A DNA stretch of 64,000 nucleotides from Pseudomonas ceruminis (GCF_021602025.1 NZ_BQHW01000004.1:186001-250000), one strand, 5' to 3'. Counted from the first letter of the stretch, positions 33,009-42,359 are shown. Notes: generated by a model from the letters alone, not told the origin. Numbers and translations are program-made.

Positions 33009-33770
33009 ATGCGCGTGACCCAGATGTTCGCCGCCGCCGCGTTGGCGTTGGCCAGTACCTTCGCCGTTGCCGCGGCCACCGATACCAATGCCGGTGCCGA
33101 GCAGGCTATTCGCAAGTCGTTGCAGAACCTGGAACTGGAAGTACCGGTAGAAAGCGTTGCCAGCAGCCCAGTCAGCGGCCTCTATGAGGTCAAGCTGCAG
33201 GGCGGCCGCGTGCTGTATGCCAGCGCCGATGGCCAGTTCGTGATGCAGGGCTACCTGTTCCAGATCCAGGATGGCAAGCCGGTCAACCTGACCGAGAAGA
33301 CCGAACGCTTGGGCGTCGCCAAGCTCATCAACGGCATTCCGGCCGCCGAGATGGTGGTTTATCCTGCCAAGGGCGAAACCAAGTCGCACATCACCGTCTT
33401 CACCGACACCACCTGCCCGTATTGCCACAAGCTGCACGCCGAAGTGCCCGAGCTGAACCGTCGCGGTATCGAAGTGCGTTATGTCGCCTTCCCGCGTCAG
33501 GGCCTGGGCTCGCCGGGTGATGAGCAGTTGCAGGCGGTGTGGTGCTCCAGCGACCGCCGCGCGGCGCTGGACAAGATGATCGATGGCAAGGAAATCAAGG
33601 CCGCCAAGTGCGCCAACCCGGTCGGCAAGCAGTTCCAGCTGGGGCAGTCGATCGGCGTCAACGGTACGCCGGCGATCGTGCTTGAAAGCGGCCAGGTGAT
33701 CCCGGGCTACCAGCCAGCGCCGCAAGTGGCCAAGCTGGCCCTTGCCGGCCAGCAGCAAGCGGCCAAGTAA
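33009..33770 (+). CDS. dsbC: Thiol:disulfide interchange protein DsbC
   Basis: DsbC is the periplasmic disulfide isomerase. The 253-residue product has a signal peptide ending in AVAAA, an N-terminal dimerisation domain (about 25-90, with VSGLYEVKLQGGRVLYASADG) and a thioredoxin-like domain with active site CPYC (Cys136 and Cys139) and the cis-Pro segment GVNGTPAIV. The ATG at 33009 has AGGAG upstream; the open frame extends farther but without a signal peptide. Order xerD-dsbC-hom-thrC is standard in gammaproteobacteria. Confidence 0.96.
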   Translation: MRVTQMFAAAALALASTFAVAAATDTNAGAEQAIRKSLQNLELEVPVESVASSPVSGLYEVKLQGGRVLYASADGQFVMQGYLFQIQDGKPVNLTEKTERLGVAKLINGIPAAEMVVYPAKGETKSHITVFTDTTCPYCHKLHAEVPELNRRGIEVRYVAFPRQGLGSPGDEQLQAVWCSSDRRAALDKMIDGKEIKAAKCANPVGKQFQLGQSIGVNGTPAIVLESGQVIPGYQPAPQVAKLALAGQQQAAK

Positions 33771-33852
33771 TTCATTCAGTACGCCGTCGTCATGGGGTGA
33801 CGGCATGTTTCACGGTCGGCGCAGGTGCCGTCCGTTCAATGGGGAGTTCACA

Positions 33853-35157
33853 GTGAAACCGGTCAAAGTAGGCATCTGTGGGTTGGGGACCGTCGGTGGC
33901 GGTACCTTCAATGTACTTCAGCGCAACGCCGAGGAGATTGCCCGCCGTGCCGGGCGCGGTATTGAAGTGGCACAGATCGCCATGCGCTCGCAGAACCCGA
34001 ACTGTCAGATTACCGGTACCCCCATTACCGCTGATGTGTTCGACGTTGCAAGCAACCCGCAGATCGACATTGTCATCGAACTCATCGGTGGCTACACCAT
34101 TGCCCGTGACCTGGTACTCAAGGCCATCGAAAACGGCAAGCACGTGGTGACCGCCAACAAGGCGCTGATCGCCGTGCATGGCAACGAAATCTTCGCCAAG
34201 GCTCGCGAGAAGGGCGTCATTGTCGCGTTCGAAGCGGCAGTCGCAGGCGGCATCCCAGTGATCAAGGCCATCCGCGAAGGGCTATCGGCCAACCGCATCA
34301 ACTGGCTGGCCGGCATCATCAATGGCACCGGTAACTTCATCCTCACCGAGATGCGCGAAAAAGGCCGTGCGTTCCCCGACGTGCTGGCCGAAGCCCAGGC
34401 GCTGGGCTATGCCGAGGCCGACCCGACGTTCGACGTCGAAGGTATCGATGCCGCCCACAAGCTGACCATTCTGGCGTCCATCGCCTTTGGCATTCCGTTG
34501 CAGTTCGAAAAGGCCTACACCGAGGGTATCACCCAGCTGACCACGGCCGATGTGAACTATGCCGAGGCCCTTGGCTACCGCATCAAGCACCTGGGGGTTG
34601 CCCGCCGCACGGCCGAAGGCATCGAGCTGCGCGTGCACCCGACGCTGATCCCGAGCGACCGCCTGATCGCCAACGTCAATGGTGTGATGAACGCTGTGAT
34701 GGTCAATGGCGATGCCGCCGGTTCCACGCTGTACTACGGCGCCGGTGCCGGTATGGAACCGACGGCTTCCTCGGTGGTTGCCGACCTGGTGGATGTGGTC
34801 CGCGCCATGACCTCCGACCCGGAAAACCGTGTACCGCACCTGGCCTTCCAGCCTGATGCCCTGTCGGCTCACCCGATCCTGCCAATCGAAGCCTGCGAAA
34901 GCGCGTACTACCTGCGCATTCAGGCCAAGGATCACCCGGGGGTGCTGGCACAGGTGGCGAGCATCCTGTCGGAGCGTGGCATCAACATCGAGTCGATCAT
35001 GCAGAAGGAAGCCGAGGAACAGGATGGCCTGGTGCCGATGATCCTGCTGACCCACGGTGTGGTCGAACAACGTATCAACGACGCTATTGTCGCCCTGGAA
35101 GCCTTGCAGGATGTGGTCGGCAAGGTCGTGCGCATCCGCGTCGAGCAGCTCAATTAA
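33853..35157 (+). CDS. hom: Homoserine dehydrogenase
   Basis: It reduces aspartate semialdehyde to homoserine, the branch point toward threonine and methionine. The 434-residue protein has the NAD(P) fold GLGTVGGGTF, the conserved NGTGNFILTEM segment of the active site, a catalytic region with EAQALGYAEADPTFDVEG, and a C-terminal ACT domain (about 350-425, DHPGVLAQVASILSERGINIESIMQK) that suggests feedback control by threonine. The start is GTG at 33853 with GGGGAG seven bases upstream. Confidence 0.97.
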   Translation: MKPVKVGICGLGTVGGGTFNVLQRNAEEIARRAGRGIEVAQIAMRSQNPNCQITGTPITADVFDVASNPQIDIVIELIGGYTIARDLVLKAIENGKHVVTANKALIAVHGNEIFAKAREKGVIVAFEAAVAGGIPVIKAIREGLSANRINWLAGIINGTGNFILTEMREKGRAFPDVLAEAQALGYAEADPTFDVEGIDAAHKLTILASIAFGIPLQFEKAYTEGITQLTTADVNYAEALGYRIKHLGVARRTAEGIELRVHPTLIPSDRLIANVNGVMNAVMVNGDAAGSTLYYGAGAGMEPTASSVVADLVDVVRAMTSDPENRVPHLAFQPDALSAHPILPIEACESAYYLRIQAKDHPGVLAQVASILSERGINIESIMQKEAEEQDGLVPMILLTHGVVEQRINDAIVALEALQDVVGKVVRIRVEQLN

Positions 35158-35221
35158 GCTCCAGGCTCTCCACTGCGAACAAGCGCAGTACGGGGTTGAA
35201 GCTTTGAACCGATTACATTCG

Positions 35222-35299
35222 TGGCAAGGGAGGGTGCAGCACGCAGGAAAAATGCCGATCCGCTTTTTCTTGTAGCCTGCACCTTGCAACTTGCCGCTC
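35222..35299. repeat. Imperfect inverted repeat between hom and thrC
   Basis: GGCAAGGGAGGGTGCAG (35222-35238 area) and CTGCACCTTGCAACTTGCC near 35279-35297 are imperfect inverses around an A/T-rich middle. The TTGCA units recall the repeats after purT and before ffh. A transcription role within the hom-thrC unit is possible. Confidence 0.35.
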
Positions 35300-35316
35300 A
35301 AACCGAAGGTTTGCAT

Positions 35317-36726
35317 ATGCGATATATCAGTACCCGCGGCCAGGCACCGGCCCTGAATTTCGAAGACGTCCTGCTGGCAGGCCTGGCCAGCGATGGCGGC
35401 CTGTATGTGCCAGAAAACCTGCCACGCTTCACCCAGGAAGAAATCGCCTCGTGGGCCGGGCTGCCGTATCACGAGCTGGCCTTCCGCGTCATGCGCCCGT
35501 TTGTCGAAGGCAGCATCGCCGATGCCGATTTCAAGAAAATTCTTGAAGAGACCTACGGTGAGTTCGCCCACGCCGCAGTGGCACCGCTGCGTCAGCTGAA
35601 CAGCAACGAGTGGGTGCTCGAGCTGTTCCACGGCCCGACGCTGGCCTTCAAGGACTTCGCTCTGCAACTGCTCGGCCGCCTGCTCGATCACGTGCTGGCC
35701 AAGCGCAACGAGCGTGTGGTGATCATCGGCGCCACCAGTGGCGACACCGGCTCTGCGGCCATCGAAGGTTGCCGTCGTTGCGACAACGTCGATATCTTCA
35801 TCCTTCACCCGCACCAGCGTGTTTCGGAAGTACAGCGCCGGCAGATGACCACCATCTTTGGCGACAACATCCATAACATCGCCATCGAGGGCAACTTCGA
35901 CGACTGCCAGGAGATGGTCAAGGCCAGTTTCGCCGACCAGTCGTTCCTCAAGGGCACCCGCCTGGTAGCGGTCAACTCGATCAACTGGGCGCGGATCATG
36001 GCCCAGATCGTCTATTACTTCCATGCCGCACTGCAGCTGGGTGGCCCGGCCCGTTCGGTTGCCTTCTCGGTACCTACCGGCAACTTCGGCGACATCTTCG
36101 CGGGCTACTTGGCGCGCAACATGGGCCTGCCGGTCAGCCAGCTGGTCGTGGCAACCAACCGCAACGACATCCTGCACCGTTTCATGAGCGGCAACCAGTA
36201 CGTCAAGGAGACCCTGCACGCGACCCTGTCGCCGTCGATGGACATCATGGTTTCGTCCAACTTCGAGCGCCTGCTGTTCGACCTGCATGGGCGCAACGGT
36301 GCCGCTATCGGCGAACTGATGGCCAACTTCAAGCAGGGTGGCGGTTTCAGCGTCGATCAGGACCGTTGGACCGAAGCGCGTAAGCTGTTCGATTCACTGG
36401 CCGTCAGCGACGAGCAGACTTGCGAAACCATCGCCGAGGTCTTTGCCAGTACCGGTGAGGTGCTCGACCCGCATACCGCGATTGGCGTCAAGGCCGCCCG
36501 CGAGTGCCGTCGCAGCCTGGACACGCCGATGGTGGTGCTGGGCACTGCCCATCCGGTCAAGTTCCCGGAAGCGGTGGAGAAGGCTGGCGTCGGCAAGGCG
36601 CTGGAGCTGCCAACGCACCTGGCCGACCTGTTCAGCCGCGAAGAGCGCTGCACGGTTCTGGCGAATGACCTGAAGGCGGTTCAAGCCTTTGTCAGTCAAC
36701 ACGGTAATCGCGGCAAGCCGCTTTAA
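35317..36726 (+). CDS. thrC: Threonine synthase
   Basis: ThrC is a PLP enzyme that converts phosphohomoserine to threonine. The 469-residue protein has the PLP-lysine motif HGPTLAFKDFALQ, the phosphate-binding GATSGDTGSAAIEG, and the length of the longer (E. coli-unlike) class found in Pseudomonas. The ATG at 35317 starts MRYISTRGQAPALNFEDVLL, the typical N-terminus. It follows hom after about 160 bases. Confidence 0.97.
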   Translation: MRYISTRGQAPALNFEDVLLAGLASDGGLYVPENLPRFTQEEIASWAGLPYHELAFRVMRPFVEGSIADADFKKILEETYGEFAHAAVAPLRQLNSNEWVLELFHGPTLAFKDFALQLLGRLLDHVLAKRNERVVIIGATSGDTGSAAIEGCRRCDNVDIFILHPHQRVSEVQRRQMTTIFGDNIHNIAIEGNFDDCQEMVKASFADQSFLKGTRLVAVNSINWARIMAQIVYYFHAALQLGGPARSVAFSVPTGNFGDIFAGYLARNMGLPVSQLVVATNRNDILHRFMSGNQYVKETLHATLSPSMDIMVSSNFERLLFDLHGRNGAAIGELMANFKQGGGFSVDQDRWTEARKLFDSLAVSDEQTCETIAEVFASTGEVLDPHTAIGVKAARECRRSLDTPMVVLGTAHPVKFPEAVEKAGVGKALELPTHLADLFSREERCTVLANDLKAVQAFVSQHGNRGKPL

Positions 36727-36739
36727 GTCGTGTGGCAGG

Positions 36740-36762
36740 GGGCCGCTGCGCGGCCCTTGTTT
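36740..36762 (+). terminator. Terminator after thrC
   Basis: A 7-bp GC stem GGGCCGC / GCGGCCC with a 3-base loop is followed by TTGTTT, a good intrinsic terminator 14 bases past the thrC stop codon. Confidence 0.8.
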
Positions 36763-36796
36763 CTCCACCTTTTCCGCGATAGTTTTCGGAATTGTC

Positions 36797-36825
36797 CTAT
36801 GTAAGGCGCTTGGCGCCTTGCATAG
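36797..36825. promoter_or_regulatory. Hairpin upstream of the receiver gene
   Basis: CTATGTAAGGCGC (36797-36809) and GCGCCTTGCATAG (36813-36825) form a 13-bp inverted repeat with one mismatch and a 3-base loop, ending 30 bases before the SD-linked ATG. It may be a regulator site or an mRNA structure. Confidence 0.5.
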
Positions 36826-36855
36826 AGTGGCCGGTCCTTCTCCCAGGAGCGGCTC

Positions 36856-37253
36856 ATGCATCAGCCCTACGTGTTGATTCACCAGCACGGCCTTCCCATC
36901 AGATCCTCCTGCACCAGGCCTGCAACGCCTTGGGGGTTTTCGACGTTCGCGTCACTGACGGCTTGACTGAGCTGAATGCTTGCCTGGCCCGCCGTGGCAG
37001 TGCTGACCTGCTTATTCTCGATCATTCGATGAACGATGGCCTGACCGTGCTCGAGCACATCGAGCGCAACCGGTCTTCACGGGCCCTGCTGTTCGTTGGC
37101 CGTGCCAGCAGCCATCGCCCAGACCTTGCCAAAGAGGCCCAGCGACGTGGCCTGTGGGTGCTGGCCGATTTGCCCTGGCCCTTGCCGGTGCTGCGCTGGC
37201 AGCAGGCATTGCAGCGTATTCAAAGGGTCACATCGCCCACGCATGCTCGCTGA
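36856..37253 (+). pseudogene. Receiver-domain response regulator, frameshifted near its start
   Basis: A stand-alone CheY-like receiver can be read (VFDVRVTDGLTELNACL..., phosphoacceptor Asp in LLILDHSMNDGLTVLEHI, then ALLFVGRASSH), but the frame that contains it has no proper start. The good start, ATG at 36856 with AGGAG upstream, reads MHQPYVLIHQHGLP in another frame and soon stops. One base missing near 36896-36900 (CTTCCCATCAG) would join the two as ...HGLP-HQILLHQACNALG. So it is a frameshifted gene or a sequencing indel. No sensor kinase is adjacent; partner and function are unknown. Confidence 0.65.
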
Positions 37254-37332
37254 AACAGCGGCGGCGTAACGAACTTTTCGCTGCGTTTGCTGGTCAGTTC
37301 CTTCATGTCCCACCACGCAGCGAGTGATCCGG

Positions 37333-37614
37333 ATGGAAAGAATCTGCAGACTGCTCAACGACGCCCTGAGCCCCTACCAGACCGAACTTGGTACCGTGGA
37401 TGCCAGCGGCAACCGCCAATTGACCGTGTTCGACAGCCTGGGTAGCCCCACCTTGCAGCGCACAGTCAGCCAGCGCCAGTTACAGGAGCAACGCCTGCTG
37501 ATCGACCTGGTCGACGGCTTGCACCGTGATTTGCAGATTGCCGAGGGCCGCTTGCAGCCTTGCGTTATCGCTGCATTGCAGCAGCGTCAGCAGCCGCAGG
37601 GAACCTTTGCCTGA
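37333..37614 (+). CDS. DUF3509 family small protein
   Basis: The 93-residue product (MERICRLLNDALSPYQTELGTVDASGNRQLTVFDSLG in its first half) resembles DUF3509, a family of short soluble proteins that I know from pseudomonads and whose function is unknown. A second half rich in Gln and Leu may form a helix. A GTG three codons upstream is an alternative start. It is followed by tandem hairpins. Confidence 0.7.
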   Translation: MERICRLLNDALSPYQTELGTVDASGNRQLTVFDSLGSPTLQRTVSQRQLQEQRLLIDLVDGLHRDLQIAEGRLQPCVIAALQQRQQPQGTFA

Positions 37615-37682
37615 GTGACCGATCAGAGGCAGTAACGGCAGCCAGCCAGCACACAGCTCCGGTGCGGGCCGGCCGTCGCGGG

Positions 37683-37740
37683 AAGTCCACATGGACTTTC
37701 GATTGACCCCGGGCGTCTTCCCCAGCGACCGGGGTTTCTT
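37683..37740 (+). terminator. Tandem hairpins with T-run
   Basis: A small stem AAGTCC-ACAT-GGACTT (37683-37698) is followed by ACCCCGG / CCGGGGT (37706-37712 and 37729-37735) and TTCTTTTT. The second is a good intrinsic terminator for the DUF3509 gene and faces the convergent binding-protein gene. Confidence 0.75.
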
Positions 37741-37741
37741 T

Positions 37742-38599
37742 TTATCTGCTTTCGAAGAACTGGCTGCTTTGTTCCAGGTAGTCTGCCCGCAGTTCCGGGT
37801 CCAGCCATCGTGCATACAGCGCTTGCAGTGTGTCCCGGCGTAGCGCCGGTAACAACTGGTCGATATGCGTCACGGCCTGGTGGCCCTGGGGTGTGTCAGA
37901 GCAGCCTACATGCAGGAAATGGTAGGGGCTCACGCCTTTTATCGGGTGGAACCGATAGTCGTCCAGCGAGCCTCCTTGCTGCTGAATCAGGTAACGCACT
38001 TCCGGCCAGTAGCCAAGTACCAGTTGCAGACGCCCAAGCCGCTGCATCTGCAGCAGGCTGGCGGTGGCCTCGTTGCCATAATGTCGGCTGAGGGCCGCGT
38101 CAGGCAGTTGCCGCAGGGTGTCGTCGATCTGTGTGCTGTAGCTGCGTTCGGCGACGATGCCAAGTTTGAGCTGTGTGCTGCTCAGCAACCCCTTGAGATC
38201 GACCTGCTGGCCATCGAGAAAAGGTGCGAGCATTGCCGCGTCTTGCTTGCGCACCACCAGACCGCCGCTCATTACGCCCAGTGTGGGTTTGGAAAAGTGT
38301 ACGAATGTCGCGCGTTCCGGTGTCCACAGCAGTGTAGGGTCGCAGATGAAGTAGCTTGTGTCCTGCAGCATCTGGATGCCGCGTGCCCGGTTGACCCGCA
38401 CGATGGAGTGGTCGTACTCGGGCATCTGCTTGATCAACAGCGGCAACATCTGGTCGATCACCCCCTGGCCTTTTTCCGTACCCTCGAAAATGGTGAAAGG
38501 CGGCAGGTCGCGGATCAGCCACAGCAAGCGTTCCTTGGCCAGTGCAGGCACCGTCGCCATGGCAAGCAGCAGCCCGCAGAGCAGCTTCAACACGCGCAT
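37742..38599 (-). CDS. Periplasmic substrate-binding-like protein (SBP_bac_3 type)
   Basis: The 285-residue protein has a signal peptide (MRVLKLLCGLLLAMATVPALA) and a two-lobe binding-protein pattern (LLWLIRDLPPFTIFEGTEKGQGVIDQML, then FVHFSKPTLGVMSGGLVVRK). It resembles a family of pseudomonad extracellular solute-binding proteins without known ligand. No ABC transporter gene is near, so it may serve a sensor or a distant transporter. The ATG at 38599 is used; an upstream TTG adds four residues. It lies 14 bases after the CoA-transferase gene. Confidence 0.8.
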   Translation of the reverse strand: MRVLKLLCGLLLAMATVPALAKERLLWLIRDLPPFTIFEGTEKGQGVIDQMLPLLIKQMPEYDHSIVRVNRARGIQMLQDTSYFICDPTLLWTPERATFVHFSKPTLGVMSGGLVVRKQDAAMLAPFLDGQQVDLKGLLSSTQLKLGIVAERSYSTQIDDTLRQLPDAALSRHYGNEATASLLQMQRLGRLQLVLGYWPEVRYLIQQQGGSLDDYRFHPIKGVSPYHFLHVGCSDTPQGHQAVTHIDQLLPALRRDTLQALYARWLDPELRADYLEQSSQFFESR

Positions 38600-38613
38600 T
38601 GTTGAGGGCAACC

Positions 38614-39813
38614 TCAGACCGTGCCCGATTGGCGCAGCATGGCGATAGCTGCGCTGTCATAGCCCAGCCTGCTGAGCAAGGCATCGGTATGCTCACCCAG
38701 CGCCGGGCCCACCCATTCGGTGCTGCCCGGGGTGTCGGAGAGCTTGGGCACGATGCCAGGCATCTTGAACGGTTTGCCGTCGGGCAGGCGCGCATGCAGG
38801 AACATCTCGCGCGCCAGGTATTGCGGGTCGCTGAACATGTCTTCTGCCGAGTAGATGCGGCTGGCTGGTACTTCGGCCTCGGTAAGCACCTGCATGACCT
38901 GGTGCAGCGGCAAGCTGCTGGCCCAACGGTCGATCACCCCGTACAGCTCGTCGCGCCGCGCGTCGCGGCCATCGTTGCTGGCCAGGGCCGGGTCGTGCGC
39001 CAGGTCGGCGCGGCCGATGGCCTGCATGAAGCGTTTGAAGATCGCGTCGCCGTTGGCGCCGATCTGCACGTGCTTGCCATCGGCGCTGGTGTGGATGGAG
39101 GAGGGCGTGATGCCCGGCATGATGTTGCCGGTGCGTTCGCGAACGAAACCAAACACGTCGAACTCCGGGACCATGCTTTCCATCATGGCGAAGATCGCCT
39201 CGTACAGCGCCACGTCCACGACCTGGCCCTGGCCACCGTTGACCTCACGGTGACGCAGCGCCATCAGGGCGCCAATCACGCCCCACAGCGCGGCAATCGA
39301 ATCGCCGATGGAGATACCGGTGCGCACTGGCGGACGATCATCGAAGCCGGTGATGTAGCGCAGGCCACCCATCGACTCGCCCACGGCGCCGAAGCCGGGT
39401 TGGTCTTTCATCGGCCCGGTCTGGCCAAAGCCCGACAGCCGTACCATCACCAGGCGCGGGTTCAGTGCATGCAACACGTCCCAGCCCAGGCCGAGCTTTT
39501 CCAGTACGCCGGGACGGAAGTTTTCGATGAGGATGTCGGCGTCGGCCAACAGTCGCTTGAGGATCTCGCGTCCCTCGGGATGCTTGAGGTTGAGCGTCAG
39601 GGATTGCTTGTTGCGGGCCTGCACGAACCACCACAGCGACGTACCCTCGTAGAGCTTGCGCCATTTGCGCAACGGGTCGCCGCCGTCCGGCGACTCGACC
39701 TTGATCACGTCGGCGCCGAATTCAGCGCAGATGCGCGAGGCGAACGGGCCGGCGATCAGGGTGCCAAGTTCGATGACTTTGAGGCCGGCGAGAGGTTTGC
39801 TGGGCGTTGACAT
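38614..39813 (-). CDS. Family III CoA-transferase (CaiB/BaiF)
   Basis: The 399-residue protein has the family III CoA-transferase fold, with the N-terminal LAGLKVIELGTLIAGPFASRICAEFGADVIKVE segment and the catalytic Asp in GQVVDVALYEAI. Enzymes of this family move CoA between carboxylic acids such as formate, carnitine or dicarboxylates. The substrate is not readable here, and no dehydrogenase partner is adjacent. Confidence 0.94.
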   Translation of the reverse strand: MSTPSKPLAGLKVIELGTLIAGPFASRICAEFGADVIKVESPDGGDPLRKWRKLYEGTSLWWFVQARNKQSLTLNLKHPEGREILKRLLADADILIENFRPGVLEKLGLGWDVLHALNPRLVMVRLSGFGQTGPMKDQPGFGAVGESMGGLRYITGFDDRPPVRTGISIGDSIAALWGVIGALMALRHREVNGGQGQVVDVALYEAIFAMMESMVPEFDVFGFVRERTGNIMPGITPSSIHTSADGKHVQIGANGDAIFKRFMQAIGRADLAHDPALASNDGRDARRDELYGVIDRWASSLPLHQVMQVLTEAEVPASRIYSAEDMFSDPQYLAREMFLHARLPDGKPFKMPGIVPKLSDTPGSTEWVGPALGEHTDALLSRLGYDSAAIAMLRQSGTV

Positions 39814-39946
39814 GAGGCATCCGTGGCAGCAGGGCAGAGCCGTGGTTTTATCATAGCTCTGTAGCGGCAGATACTGCTGCGGGCGCAGCGAGGATCAGGA
39901 TCGGTTAGACTGTGTCACTTTTCTTTGCGCAAGAAGCCCGTTGACC

Positions 39947-40489
39947 ATGGCCCAGCCGTCCACCACCTACAAGTTCGAATTGAATCTCACCGACCTTGAT
40001 CGCAATGTCTACGAAAGCGTCAAGCAGACGATCGCCCGGCATCCTTCGGAAACCGAAGAGCGGATGGCCGTTCGTCTGTTGGCGTACGCGCTCTGGTTCA
40101 ACGAGAACTTGTCGTTCGGTCGAGGCCTGTCGGATGTCGATGAGCCGGCACTGTGGGAAAAAAGCCTGGATGATCGCGTGTTGCACTGGATTGAAGTCGG
40201 CCAACCCGATGCTGATCGCCTGACCTGGTGCTCGCGTCGTACCGAACGCACCAGCCTGCTGGCCTACGGCAGCCTGCGGGTGTGGGAAGGCAAGGTGGTG
40301 AGTGCGGTCAAGAACCTGAAAAACCTGAGCATTGCCGCGGTACCGCAAGAGGTGTTGGAAACCCTGGCGACCGATATGCCGCGCAGCATCAAGTGGGACG
40401 TGATGATCAGTGAAGGCACGGTATTCGTCACTGACGACCGTGGCCAGCATGAAGTGCAACTGCAGTGGCTGCTCGGTGAGCGTGGCTGA
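39947..40489 (+). CDS. yaeQ: YaeQ family protein
   Basis: The 180-residue protein matches YaeQ, a PD-(D/E)XK-nuclease-like fold of unsettled function: YKFELNLTDLDRNVYE, RLLAYALWFNENLSFGRGLSD, EVGQPDADRL and the C-terminal WDVMISEGTVFVTDDRG. The start at 39947 is an ATG; a TTG two codons earlier is possible. It is followed by recJ after 8 bases, so co-transcription is likely. Confidence 0.92.
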   Translation: MAQPSTTYKFELNLTDLDRNVYESVKQTIARHPSETEERMAVRLLAYALWFNENLSFGRGLSDVDEPALWEKSLDDRVLHWIEVGQPDADRLTWCSRRTERTSLLAYGSLRVWEGKVVSAVKNLKNLSIAAVPQEVLETLATDMPRSIKWDVMISEGTVFVTDDRGQHEVQLQWLLGERG

Positions 40490-40497
40490 AGCAACCC

Positions 40498-42207
40498 ATG
40501 CGTATCGAACCCCGTCCTCTGCCGCCGACCCTGCCATTTCTGGGTAATCTGCCACCCTTGCTGACCCGCTTGTACGCCGCGCGCGGCGTGCAGAGCGAGG
40601 CTGAACTGGACAAGAGCCTGGCACGCTTGCTGCCGTACCAGCAACTCAAGGGCATCGAGGCCGGTGTGGATCTGCTGGTCGCAGCCCTCGACCAGCGCCA
40701 GCGCATCCTCATCGTCGGTGACTTCGATGCCGACGGTGCCACGGCCAGTACCGTCGGCGTGCTGGGCCTGCGCCTGCTGGGCGCGGCCCATGTCGATTAC
40801 CTGGTACCCAACCGCTTCGAGTACGGCTACGGCCTGACCCCGGAAATCGTCGAGGTGGCGCTGCAGCGCCAGCCGCAGTTGCTGATTACCGTGGATAACG
40901 GCATTTCCAGCGTCGACGGGGTGGCGGCAGCCAAGGCCGCTGGGCTCAAGGTGCTGGTCACCGATCACCACCTGCCGGGCGAACAGTTGCCCGACGCCGA
41001 TGCCATCATCAATCCCAACCAGCCGGGCTGTAGCTTCCCAAGCAAGTCGCTGGCCGGGGTAGGGGTCATCTTCTATGTGTTGATGGCCCTGCGCGCTCGC
41101 TTGCGCAGCCTTGGGCGCTACGAGACGCAACCACAGCCGAACATTGGCGAACTGCTCGATTTGGTGGCGCTGGGCAGTGTCGCCGATGTGGTGCCGCTGG
41201 ACGCCAACAACCGCATACTGGTGCACCAAGGCCTTGAGCGCATCCGCGCCGGCCGCGCCCGACCAGGGCTGAAAGCCATTCTCGAAGTGGCCCGCCGCGA
41301 TCACCGGCGGATTACCTCGACCGACCTCGGTTTCATCCTCGGCCCACGATTGAACGCTGCCGGGCGCCTGGACGACATGAGCCTGGGCATCGAATGCCTG
41401 CTGTGCGAAGACCCGGCCTTGGCCCAGGACATGGCCCAGCAGCTGGATGACCTGAACCAGGACCGCAAGTCGATCGAGCAGGGCATGCAACGCGAGGCGC
41501 TGGCCCAGCTCAAGGACTTGCCCGTCGAGTCGATGCCGTATGGTTTGTGCCTGTTCGATGCTGATTGGCACCAAGGGGTGATCGGCATTCTTGCCTCGCG
41601 CCTGAAGGAGCGCTACCACCGGCCGACCATCGCCTTTGCCGATGCCGGCGACGGCATGCTCAAGGGCTCGGCGCGCTCGGTGCCTGGGTTCCATATCCGC
41701 GACGCGCTGGATGCGGTGGCCGCGCGCCATCCGCAGTTGATCAGCAAGTTCGGCGGGCATGCCATGGCGGCCGGTTTGTCGCTGCCGGAAGGCAACTTCA
41801 CGGCCTTCGCCGAGGCGTTCGACGAACAAGTGCGGCGCCAGCTGCGCGAGGAGGACCTCACCGGGCGCCTGTTGTCCGATGGCAGCCTGGCAGTGGAGGA
41901 ATTCCACCTCGAGCTGGCCAAGGCCCTGCGTCATGCCGGGCCTTGGGGGCAGCACTTCCCCGAGCCGCTGTTCCACGGGGTGTTCCAGTTGGTCGAGCAG
42001 CGGGTGGTGGGCGAGCGGCACCTGAAGGTGGTGCTCAAGAGCGAGTGCGGCTCGGTACGCCTGGACGGCATTGCCTTCGGCATCGACCGCGAAGTATGGC
42101 CGAACCCGACCGTGCGTTGGGTGGAGCTGGCGTACAAGCTGGATGTGAACGAGTTCCGCGGCAATGAAACCGTACAGCTGATGATTGCCCACATGGAGCC
42201 GCGCTGA
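40498..42207 (+). CDS. recJ: Single-stranded-DNA exonuclease RecJ
   Basis: RecJ degrades single-stranded DNA 5' to 3' in recombination and mismatch repair. The 569-residue protein contains the DHH superfamily motifs: IVGDFDADGATAS, TVDNGISS, VTDHHLPGEQLPDADAIINP, the DHHA1 segment [13 protein letters not shown], and the C-terminal OB-fold (about 455-569). The metal-binding Asp and His residues are intact. Confidence 0.97.
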   Translation: MRIEPRPLPPTLPFLGNLPPLLTRLYAARGVQSEAELDKSLARLLPYQQLKGIEAGVDLLVAALDQRQRILIVGDFDADGATASTVGVLGLRLLGAAHVDYLVPNRFEYGYGLTPEIVEVALQRQPQLLITVDNGISSVDGVAAAKAAGLKVLVTDHHLPGEQLPDADAIINPNQPGCSFPSKSLAGVGVIFYVLMALRARLRSLGRYETQPQPNIGELLDLVALGSVADVVPLDANNRILVHQGLERIRAGRARPGLKAILEVARRDHRRITSTDLGFILGPRLNAAGRLDDMSLGIECLLCEDPALAQDMAQQLDDLNQDRKSIEQGMQREALAQLKDLPVESMPYGLCLFDADWHQGVIGILASRLKERYHRPTIAFADAGDGMLKGSARSVPGFHIRDALDAVAARHPQLISKFGGHAMAAGLSLPEGNFTAFAEAFDEQVRRQLREEDLTGRLLSDGSLAVEEFHLELAKALRHAGPWGQHFPEPLFHGVFQLVEQRVVGERHLKVVLKSECGSVRLDGIAFGIDREVWPNPTVRWVELAYKLDVNEFRGNETVQLMIAHMEPR

Positions 42208-42359
42208 GCGCTCGGGCTCGGGTGATGCAGGCAATTGCAAATCCCATGGACCTACCCGGCTAGCATTCTGGTCTAGTCTGATGAATGACCGATATCGGGC
42301 CAGCGTCGTGCATCAGTGCCCGGGCCGGATCACCATTGGAGTCCTTGGGAGGTGCCCTC

